NCBI GenBank assembly: GCA_946615785.1
Contig: CAMOIA010000035.1
Coordinates: 1-9,787 of the forward strand
Direction: 5' to 3'
Source: an uncultured Clostridia bacterium
GTDB lineage: Bacteria; Bacillota; Clostridia; Christensenellales; Aristaeellaceae
Length of the DNA stretch: 9,787 nt
Shown: in pieces, positions 1-4,171 of the stretch
Numbering within the stretch: the first letter of the stretch is position 1
Layout of the letters: each line of letters starts with the position of its first letter
Position numbers and translations under genes: made by a program
Notes under the pieces: generated by a model
Told to the model about the DNA's origin: nothing
Seen by the model: only the letters and a program-made list of their open reading frames with translations
The model's database searches: none

Positions 1-16
1 CGGCCGTTTTACGCAT
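1..16 (-). CDS. Start of an unidentified gene that leaves the window
   Basis: An ATG at 16-14 on the minus strand opens a frame reading M-R-K-T-A before the window ends. A very strong ribosome binding site (AGGAGG, minus strand, 30-25) lies 8 bases before the ATG. The gene follows the DtxR-like regulator on the same strand with a 32-base gap, so the two are probably co-transcribed. Five residues are not enough to name the product. In related contexts a metal transporter or FeoA-like protein would be a reasonable guess, but nothing here shows it. Confidence 0.55.
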
Positions 17-24
17 GTTGTACG

Positions 25-44
25 CCTCCTCCCCCTTTCGGGAG
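25..44 (-). promoter_or_regulatory. Strong RBS next to a small hairpin
   Basis: On the minus strand the gap between the regulator stop and the next ATG holds a purine-rich Shine-Dalgarno run (AGGAGG at 25-30). A short stem CTCCC/GGGAG (29-33 with 40-44) has one arm touching this site, so it could partly mask the ribosome binding site. The stem is only 5 bp and may be chance. Confidence 0.4.
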
Positions 45-48
45 ATCC

Positions 49-387
49 TTAAGAATCAAAATCCAGACAGGAAACGAGCAGAAACGCGCCTTCTTCCGCT
101 TCCGTGCCGGAAAATTCGGGAATGTTCCTGACTGCCTTCAGCATCCGATCGTACTTTTGCCGCACGCGCGATGCAACCAGTCTTCCGCGCTCAGGCATGG
201 ACACGGTTCCGTACGGTTCTTTCTCAATCAGTTCTTCGCGCACCAGCGCTTCCAGCAGCCTGTGCACAGAAGGCCGGCTCAAACGCATGTGGACGGCGAT
301 TTCCTTGGAAGCAATGCTTTCTCCCGCCCCGCACAGCTCCTGGCAGGCCAGAAGACAGCGCAGCTGTGAAGAGGTCATTTTCAGCAT
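49..387 (-). CDS. Short DtxR/MntR-like winged-helix regulator
   Basis: A 112-residue cytoplasmic DNA-binding protein. Residues about 24-75 form a winged helix of the kind seen in the metal-dependent DtxR/MntR repressors. The recognition-helix segment reads SRPSVHRLLEALV, and the wing IEKEPYG...ERGRLVASRV corresponds to the family's IEYEPYG..LTEKGR..A..V. Family members usually run to about 140 residues or more, with a helical dimerisation and metal-binding half. Here only about 35 residues follow the wing, ending in a hydrophobic LLVSCLDFDS tail, so the metal-binding half is missing or strongly reduced. MarR-type annotation is the alternative. The start is ATG with GGGGTG 7 bases upstream; an in-frame ATG three codons later is also possible. 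It lies 54 bases downstream of an intrinsic terminator, which suggests attenuation control, and just upstream of the gene leaving the window. Confidence 0.75.
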   Translation of the reverse strand: MLKMTSSQLRCLLACQELCGAGESIASKEIAVHMRLSRPSVHRLLEALVREELIEKEPYGTVSMPERGRLVASRVRQKYDRMLKAVRNIPEFSGTEAEEGAFLLVSCLDFDS

Positions 388-440
388 CCGCTCACCCCAT
401 TCCTGAAAGCATTAGTTTGATGGGTTTAACCTCGGCCCAC

Positions 441-465
441 AAAAAAACCGGATCCTTCGATCCGG
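441..465 (-). terminator. Perfect intrinsic terminator upstream of the DtxR-like gene
   Basis: Read on the minus strand, CCGGATC and GATCCGG form a perfect 7-bp stem (459-465 with 448-454) with a GAAG loop. Seven U follow immediately (447-441). It lies between the promoter at 524-551 and the regulator gene, so transcripts from that promoter meet it after about 75 bases. Confidence 0.88.
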
Positions 466-518
466 CGCACCAGCTTCTCTTGGCGACCGGCTTGAGTTTT
501 ACTCAACTAACCGCTCGC
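441..518 (-). ncRNA. Putative structured leader or small RNA ending in a terminator
   Basis: From the expected start near 517, the minus-strand transcript folds at once. GGCGA (519-515) pairs with UCGCC (486-482), CGG with CCG, and a top stem UUGAGU/ACUCAA is closed by a loop of three A. About 20 unpaired bases follow, then the intrinsic terminator. The layout of a compact fold followed by a terminator and then a gene start is that of a riboswitch or protein-controlled attenuator, or of a free small RNA of about 75 nt. I could not match it to a riboswitch class I know, including fluoride, manganese (yybP-ykoY), guanidine, preQ1, ZTP or T-box. Confidence 0.5.
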
Positions 519-523
519 CTATT

Positions 524-551
524 AGTATAATCAAACTTTCCATCCCGTCAA
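524..551 (-). promoter_or_regulatory. Sigma-A promoter upstream of leader and DtxR-like gene
   Basis: The minus strand carries TTGACG (551-546), a 16-base spacer and TATACT (529-524). This is one mismatch from consensus in each box. The expected transcription start is near 517, at the base of the folded leader. Confidence 0.75.
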
Positions 552-560
552 TCGTTTTTT

Positions 561-576
561 GTTAGTGCATGCTAAC
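561..576. promoter_or_regulatory. Palindromic operator candidate, DtxR-like
   Basis: GTTAGTGCATGCTAAC has perfect 5-bp arms GTTAG and CTAAC separated by six bases. Its TTAG...CTAA ends are reminiscent of the binding boxes of DtxR/MntR/IdeR-type repressors. It lies 9 bases upstream of the -35 box of the promoter serving the DtxR-like gene, and only 15 bases past the end of the kinase gene. Binding by that regulator is inferred. Confidence 0.45.
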
Positions 577-591
577 TTTGATAAGGCTCTC

Positions 592-1518
592 TTACCGTTC
601 TATGCCGAATTCCGCCGGCAGAAACCGGGGGCACACATTTTCCCGCGTCGCGATGACCGCTGAGGCGAGCCTCGTACCAATATTGCAGGCAACGGGCAGG
701 GTTTTGCCGTAGGTCAGGCCGATGGCGACCCCGGCAAAGAACGAATCCCCCGCGCCGGTCGTGTCGATCACATCGACAACGCGGGGCGGACAGAACCCGC
801 ACACACCGTTCCGCTCTGCGTAAACAGCGCCCTCCCCGCCAAGCGTAACCACGATGCGCGGAATTTCGGCGCGCTGGATCATTTCCGGCAGCATCGCCTG
901 GATCTGCTCCTTGGTCAGGGCCGTCAGATCCTCGGAAAAAAGCATCGCCGCCTCCTGCTGATTGCATACAAGGCAGGCGGTCTGTTTGATGAGGTCACGT
1001 CTTTCAAAGGCGATGGACATATTGGAAACGACGGCATACACGGCCTTCCCATACTTTTCCGCCAGACCGAAGATCCTGCGCAGCACGTCGCTCTCCATGT
1101 CGATCTCCACCACCAGGCTGTCCGCATTCCCGACGATCTCGTCCCCGTATTCCTGCAGGATGTCCAGAATGCCGGAAAGATCCGGCCGTTTGCTGATGGA
1201 GGCGGTCACGTCGCCCGAATTGTCGAAAACAGCAAGCCAGGTGCCAAGGCCGCCCGGCGTACGGCGGACATAGCGCGTGTTCACCTTGTGGCGGTTCAGC
1301 TTTTCGATCACTTCCGTGCCCAGCCCGCCCTCGTCAACGACGCTGACGAAGGTCGGACGCAGCTCGACGTTGGCGATATCTTCCACCACATTGCGGCTCA
1401 CGCCGCCGTGCACCTGTGTAACCCGGCCGACGTTTCTGCCGCCCGGGATATACATGGAAAGGGGGTATCCCTTGATATCCACAAACGCCGAGCCGAAGAC
1501 CACAATGCCATTTTCCAT
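592..1518 (-). CDS. PfkB-family sugar/nucleoside kinase, possibly pseudouridine kinase
   Basis: A cytoplasmic ATP-dependent kinase of the ribokinase/PfkB family, 308 residues, a usual family length. The N-terminal substrate motif is HGGVSRNVVEDIA (37-49). The C-terminal signature DTTGAGDSFFAG (252-263) holds the anion hole and the catalytic base Asp258. The GGxSRNVxE form of the first motif resembles pseudouridine kinase (PsuK), which phosphorylates pseudouridine to its 5'-phosphate, more than ribokinase or fructokinase. No psuG glycosidase is visible, so the substrate is uncertain. The start chosen is the ATG at 1518, with GGAGGG 4 bases upstream. The frame is open further upstream, but that stretch covers the preceding gene's end and a terminator-like hairpin. 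No promoter is visible directly in front, so expression probably comes from read-through of the secreted-protein gene. No terminator was found after its stop. Confidence 0.88.
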   Translation of the reverse strand: MENGIVVFGSAFVDIKGYPLSMYIPGGRNVGRVTQVHGGVSRNVVEDIANVELRPTFVSVVDEGGLGTEVIEKLNRHKVNTRYVRRTPGGLGTWLAVFDNSGDVTASISKRPDLSGILDILQEYGDEIVGNADSLVVEIDMESDVLRRIFGLAEKYGKAVYAVVSNMSIAFERRDLIKQTACLVCNQQEAAMLFSEDLTALTKEQIQAMLPEMIQRAEIPRIVVTLGGEGAVYAERNGVCGFCPPRVVDVIDTTGAGDSFFAGVAIGLTYGKTLPVACNIGTRLASAVIATRENVCPRFLPAEFGIER

Positions 1519-1527
1519 GGCGCCCTC

Positions 1528-1558
1528 CAAAAACACCCGGACTTTCGTCCGGGTGTCA
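1528..1558 (-). terminator. Intercistronic terminator-like hairpin before the kinase start
   Basis: On the minus strand ACACCCGGAC and GTCCGGGTGT make a perfect 10-bp stem (1547-1556 with 1533-1542) with a GAAA loop, followed by five U (1533-1529). The upstream gene's TGA (1558-1556) runs into the stem, and the kinase Shine-Dalgarno sequence begins directly after the U-tract. It can end most transcripts after the secreted-protein gene. With a U-run of only five it may be leaky. Confidence 0.8.
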
Positions 1559-1987
1559 TTCTTTTTCGTTGATGACCGTAAACTCGATGCTCGGGTCTTC
1601 CGTGTCCCTTCCGGCAAAGCGGAGGGATACGCAGAAATCTTCCTGTTCAAACAGGCACATCATTTCGCCCGTTTCAACGTCCACCGTTTCCAGGGGCGAT
1701 ACGCCGTAGAACGACCAGCAGTCGTTCAGCGCCTTTGTCCACAGCCGCTCCGCCTTGGAAGCGTCGAAAGGCACAAGCGTTCCGGTAATGATATCGGGCA
1801 TCTGATCCAGGGAAATCGTGTACGCGCATTCGTAAACGCCCACATAAACATTCCCGGTCGGAATCGTGTCGATTTCGTCCCATTCCACGTCGAGCCACGG
1901 CAGACAGGCGTCCGCGTCCGCAAGCGCGCAGGACACGCCAAACAGCAGCATCAGCGTCAAAACGAGACACAGCTTTTTCTTGCTCAC
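1556..1987 (-). CDS. Small secreted protein of unknown function
   Basis: A 143-residue protein I do not recognise. It has a classic signal peptide: basic MSKKK, a hydrophobic core at residues 6-19, and an Ala-X-Ala site (ALA, 21-23) just before acidic DADAC. The Cys at 20 is preceded by GVS, which fits a lipobox poorly, so cleavage by signal peptidase I is more likely than lipid attachment. The mature part is acidic, about 120 residues, with five Cys (28, 54, 90, 111, 119) and alternating hydrophobic strands, suggesting a small extracellular beta-rich domain. The start is GTG at 1987, with GAGGAG about 7 bases upstream; no ATG fits. It has its own consensus promoter and is followed by a terminator-like hairpin, then the kinase gene, to which it may be loosely coupled. 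Confidence 0.72.
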   Translation of the reverse strand: MSKKKLCLVLTLMLLFGVSCALADADACLPWLDVEWDEIDTIPTGNVYVGVYECAYTISLDQMPDIITGTLVPFDASKAERLWTKALNDCWSFYGVSPLETVDVETGEMMCLFEQEDFCVSLRFAGRDTEDPSIEFTVINEKE

Positions 1988-2010
1988 GTGAAAGCTCCTC
2001 TCTTCATCTC

Positions 2011-2027
2011 GCGCGGGAATTCCGCGC
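2011..2027 (-). promoter_or_regulatory. GC-rich inverted repeat at the transcription start
   Basis: GCGCGGGAATTCCGCGC is nearly fully palindromic, with one unpaired G, and lies at the predicted 5' end of the transcript from the promoter at 2035-2063. As RNA it would form a 5'-terminal stem, a known way to stabilise mRNA. As DNA it could be an operator just past the start site. Confidence 0.4.
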
Positions 2028-2034
2028 CGTATAT

Positions 2035-2063
2035 ATTATACTCAAAACCCTCTTTCCTGTCAA
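2035..2063 (-). promoter_or_regulatory. Perfect consensus sigma-A promoter of the secreted-protein gene
   Basis: The minus strand reads TTGACA (2063-2058), 17 bases, then TATAAT (2040-2035): both boxes and the spacing are at consensus. The expected start is near 2028, which leaves a 5' leader of about 40 bases before the GTG start at 1987. Confidence 0.9.
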
Positions 2064-2157
2064 ATTCACGTTCATTCCTGCCCAATCTACGCCGGAAAGA
2101 CGCCCGCGGCATGCGTGAAAAACCTTTGTTTTCCATACGAAAACCGAAGCGCTGCAC

Positions 2158-2184
2158 AAAAAAACAGCCTGTATTGCCAGGCTG
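2158..2184 (-). terminator. Intrinsic terminator after the HTH/small-protein pair
   Basis: On the minus strand CAGCCTG and CAGGCTG form a perfect 7-bp stem (2178-2184 with 2165-2171) with a 6-base loop, followed by seven U (2164-2158). It lies 22 bases past the stop of the 53-residue protein gene. Confidence 0.9.
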
Positions 2185-2206
2185 CCGGAAAAGGCTTTCG
2201 GCCAGC

Positions 2207-2368
2207 TCACTCTTCCTGGCCCCCGCGATGCTTCGGGTGACGGACGTACCGCTTTTTGCTTTCCACTTTTCTTGTGACCGGCGAAACCGTCCAGAGGGTC
2301 CTGCGCCGGCGGTCGGCCTGTTTGCGGGCCTTTTTGCTCATCTTTTCCCGGGAAACGAAATTCGTCAT
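2207..2368 (-). CDS. Small, very basic protein of unknown function
   Basis: A 53-residue protein crowded with Lys and Arg: SREKMSKKARKQADRRRR, then WTVSPVTRKVESKK and a His/Arg-rich tail. No membrane segment or signal is present. A protein this basic and probably unfolded suggests nucleic-acid or ribosome binding, but this is inference. I recall similar short SKK.RK...R-type proteins annotated as hypothetical in Clostridia, without an assigned role. The ATG at 2368 is supported by AAAGGAGG 8 bases upstream and overlaps the stop of the HTH gene by one base (TGATG). This implies translational coupling and a shared transcript, which ends at the terminator just downstream. The frame is open a further 19 codons upstream, but that part lies within the HTH gene and lacks a matching ribosome site. 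Confidence 0.78.
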   Translation of the reverse strand: MTNFVSREKMSKKARKQADRRRRTLWTVSPVTRKVESKKRYVRHPKHRGGQEE

Positions 2369-2739
2369 CAAAGCCGCCTCCTTTGGCATATTTCCTGAAA
2401 CCGTGCTCTCAGGCACCCACAGCATACCACGGAACCAGCCTGAAAAGAATCAACCGGCAGTTTACAAAAAACCGTCTTCCGGACAAAATGATGGACCTCC
2501 CGGTCTTCATACACCAGGAGGTCCTCCATGGACACCCTCAGAAGCCTTGCCAGGGCCAGCAGGTTGTCCACCGTGGGCAGGCACTCGCCGTGCTGCCACT
2601 TATAAATGGCCTGCGGGTACTCAAACCCGAAATAGGCTTGCAGATCCCGCACGGTCAGCCCGGCCTCGACCCGGCGCCGCTCAATCGAGCGGCCGGTTTT
2701 TTTCAGGTCGATCACCGGGAACACGTCCGCTGCTTGCAT
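2368..2739 (-). CDS. Cro/C1-type helix-turn-helix regulator
   Basis: A 123-residue cytoplasmic DNA-binding protein. Residues about 17-77 form an HTH_3 (Xre) domain: GRSIERRRVEAGLTVRDLQ, then FGFEYPQAIYKWQHGECLPT, then DNLLALARLLRVSMEDLL. This version, with FGFE-PQAIYKW, is common among short clostridial regulators that end soon after VSMEDLLVY. Here about 45 extra residues follow, including a CCGC cluster (106-109) and a basic RQ-rich end, whose role is unknown. The ATG at 2739 has GGGAAGG 8 bases upstream. Frame-open sequence continues upstream, but it covers the promoter and untranslated leader and lacks domain similarity. The stop overlaps the ATG of the small basic protein gene. An inverted repeat over its own -35 box suggests autoregulation. 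The target genes are unknown. Confidence 0.82.
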   Translation of the reverse strand: MQAADVFPVIDLKKTGRSIERRRVEAGLTVRDLQAYFGFEYPQAIYKWQHGECLPTVDNLLALARLLRVSMEDLLVYEDREVHHFVRKTVFCKLPVDSFQAGSVVCCGCLRARFQEICQRRRL

Positions 2740-2871
2740 CGTAACATCCTTCCCTTCAGGCAGAGCGCGGAACCGTTTCGTCCGCAGTCGGTCGTATGAG
2801 TATGAGCGCACGGCCTGTGGCTGTGCGAAGCTGTCGGTTGATGAAGGATGGTCAGGCGGTGAAACGGGTTT

Positions 2872-2900
2872 ATTATATATAGGATACGGGAGCGCGTCAA
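2872..2900 (-). promoter_or_regulatory. Sigma-A promoter of the HTH gene
   Basis: The minus strand reads TTGACG (2900-2895), 17 bases, then TATAAT (2877-2872). The expected start is near 2865, giving a leader of about 125 bases (2740-2865) in which I see no clear structure. It faces away from the rplJ promoter, about 75 bases apart. Confidence 0.85.
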
Positions 2901-2905
2901 GACGC
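2894..2905. promoter_or_regulatory. Inverted repeat over the -35 box of the HTH gene
   Basis: GCGTCAAGACGC has perfect 5-bp arms and a two-base centre, and contains the whole -35 hexamer of the minus-strand promoter. A repressor bound here would block polymerase. The HTH protein encoded downstream is the obvious candidate, by inference. Confidence 0.4.
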
Positions 2906-2973
2906 ATTCTGCAGAAAAAACTGCCCTTACGCACAAAATGGAGCAAAGAAGAAAAGCCCTTCCAAATTTCGGC

Positions 2974-3002
2974 TTGACAGACGCAGAGCCATGCGGTATA
3001 AT
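2974..3002 (+). promoter_or_regulatory. Consensus promoter of rplJ-rplL
   Basis: TTGACA (2974-2979), a 17-base spacer and TATAAT (2997-3002), exactly at consensus. This fits a strongly expressed ribosomal protein operon. The expected start is about 3009, at the first base of the leader RNA. Confidence 0.93.
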
Positions 3003-3008
3003 TTCACT

Positions 3009-3137
3009 CGGCTCGAAAGAGCCTGTGCCGTAGACAGCAGGTACCCTCCCGGGTTTAATGGCAAATGCCGCCAGCCGAGGCGCAAGTGCATGATGATGTT
3101 TTCAGATGCCCTTGTGCCATTAGCGCAGGGGCATCTT
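3009..3137 (+). ncRNA. Ribosomal protein L10 leader with attenuator hairpin
   Basis: This matches the L10 leader that lets the L10(L12)4 complex repress its own operon. It begins with GGCUC-GAAA-GAGCC (3010-3023), followed by the family's CCGUAGACAGCAGGU block and GGUUUAAUGGC (3053-3063), then GCCGCCAGCCGAGG on the closing side. A 14-bp hairpin with two G-U pairs (3104-3117 with 3123-3136) closes the leader, followed by only UUU before the L10 ribosome site. It is probably the terminator or anti-translation element switched by L10 binding. Confidence 0.88.
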
Positions 3138-3169
3138 TCAATATGGCCGCGAAGAAGGTGAAAGACACA

Positions 3170-3697
3170 ATGACTGAAAAAGTCGTCTGCAAAGCCAACG
3201 AAACCAAGAAACAGATCGTGAATGAAATCAAGGAGCGGTTTGAAAAGGCCCAGAGCGTCGTGGTGGTGCATTATTCCGGAATCACCGTGGATGAAGTCAC
3301 CAAGCTGCGCAACCAGTTCCGTGAAGCCGGCGTTGAGTACTGCGTGCTCAAGAACAAGCTGGTCGACCGTGCGCTGGACGAAATGAACATCGAAGGCCTG
3401 AACGAGCACCTGACCGGCCCCAACGCCTATGCTTTCGGCATGAAGGATCCCGTCAGCCCCGCCAAGGTAATCTACGATTTCATCGAAAAGAACAAGAAGG
3501 ACAAGGAAAACCTGTCCGTCAAGGGCGGTCTGCTCGGCAAAGAGGTTATGGACGAAGCCGGTTTGAAGGCCCTGAGCCAGATCCCCGGCCGCGACGTGCT
3601 GCTGGCCCGTTTGGTGGGCTCCATCCATGCACCGGTCTCAAACCTGGTGTACGCCCTGGATGCCATCGCCAAGAAAAAGGAGGAAGCCGGCGCCTGA
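3170..3697 (+). CDS. rplJ: 50S ribosomal protein L10
   Basis: L10 forms the base of the ribosomal stalk: its N-terminal part binds 23S rRNA together with L11, and its C-terminal helix carries the L7/L12 dimers. The 175-residue product has typical family features: KKQIVNEIKERFEKAQSVVVVHYSGITVDEVTKLRN, then FREAGVEYCVLKNKL, GPNAYAFGMKDPVSPAKVI and VKGGLLG. The C-terminal helix is VSNLVYALDAIAKKKEE. The ATG at 3170 was chosen because GAAGGTG lies 9 bases upstream; the in-frame ATG at 3143 lacks a ribosome site and lies 6 bases after the leader hairpin. Expression is set by the consensus promoter and the L10 leader. rplL follows after 60 bases. rplK and rplA, which normally precede it, are absent here. 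Confidence 0.96.
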   Translation: MTEKVVCKANETKKQIVNEIKERFEKAQSVVVVHYSGITVDEVTKLRNQFREAGVEYCVLKNKLVDRALDEMNIEGLNEHLTGPNAYAFGMKDPVSPAKVIYDFIEKNKKDKENLSVKGGLLGKEVMDEAGLKALSQIPGRDVLLARLVGSIHAPVSNLVYALDAIAKKKEEAGA

Positions 3698-3757
3698 TGC
3701 CGCTTCCGAGCGCAATCTGCTGATCTGACAATTGATTTGAAATGGAGGATGCGTACC

Positions 3758-4129
3758 ATGACGCATGAAGAATTTATTTCCGCTATCGAGTCCATGACCG
3801 TGCTCGAGCTGAACGACCTGGTCAAGGCTCTGGAAGAAAAGTTTGGTGTTTCCGCCGCCGCCCCCGTGGCCGTGGCTGCCCCCGGTGCCGCTGCTGCTGC
3901 TCCCGCTGAAGAGCAGACCGAATTCGACGTGATCCTGACCAACGCCGGTTCTGAAAAGATCAAGGTCATCAAGGCCGTCCGTGAAGTGGTTTCCGGCCTG
4001 GGCCTGAAGGAAGCCAAGGAATTCGTGGAAGGCGTGCCGAAGGCCCTCAAGGAAGGCGCCAGCAAGGAAGAAGCCGAAAAGATCAAGGCGCAGTTCGCCG
4101 AGATCGGTGCCACCGTCGAAATCAAGTAA
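3758..4129 (+). CDS. rplL: 50S ribosomal protein L7/L12
   Basis: The multi-copy stalk protein that recruits and stimulates the translation GTPases. It has 123 residues, the normal length. The N-terminal dimerisation and L10-binding part (1-35: THEEFISAIESMTVLELNDLVKALEEKFGV) is followed by an Ala/Pro-rich flexible hinge (about 36-56). The globular C-terminal domain, from about 59, carries the conserved EFDVILTNAGSEKIKVIKAVRE and GLGLKEAKEFVEGVPKALKEG helices that contact EF-Tu and EF-G. The ATG at 3758 has GGAGG about 10 bases upstream. It is co-transcribed with rplJ and ends at a strong terminator. rpoB, its usual downstream neighbour, is not there. Confidence 0.97.
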   Translation: MTHEEFISAIESMTVLELNDLVKALEEKFGVSAAAPVAVAAPGAAAAAPAEEQTEFDVILTNAGSEKIKVIKAVREVVSGLGLKEAKEFVEGVPKALKEGASKEEAEKIKAQFAEIGATVEIK

Positions 4130-4145
4130 TTTCACGTGTTTCACC

Positions 4146-4171
4146 ATCCCGCCTTCGGGCGGGATTTTTTT
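4146..4171 (+). terminator. Intrinsic terminator of rplJ-rplL
   Basis: ATCCCGCC and GGCGGGAT form a perfect 8-bp stem with a UUCG tetraloop, followed by seven U (4165-4171). Read on the minus strand it lacks a U-tract, so it serves only the rplL side. The stop of the convergent pseudouridine synthase gene lies at its end. Confidence 0.95.

Noticed and set aside
526..531. TATAAT on the plus strand
   Set aside because: No acceptable -35 box at 16-18 bases and no plus-strand gene downstream; it overlaps the better minus-strand -10 box.
1916..1933. Lipobox reading of the secreted protein (GVSC)
   Set aside because: The residue three before Cys is Gly and not Leu or similar, and an Ala-Leu-Ala signal peptidase I site follows directly.
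2004..2210. A 68-codon minus-strand frame between the terminator and the secreted-protein gene
   Set aside because: It overlaps the terminator at 2158-2184 and the promoter at 2035-2063, and no domain is seen.
1277..2398. A 373-codon plus-strand frame
   Set aside because: It crosses the kinase and secreted-protein genes, a terminator and a consensus promoter of the other strand, and its translation looks random.
2207..2739. Toxin-antitoxin module made of the HTH gene and the small basic gene
   Set aside because: The small protein shows no toxin fold or membrane segment, and the order and composition do not match a known type; kept only as an open possibility.
3143..3169. Earlier ATG start for L10 (MAAKKVKDT...)
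   Set aside because: It has no Shine-Dalgarno sequence and lies next to the leader hairpin; the ATG at 3170 has a good one.
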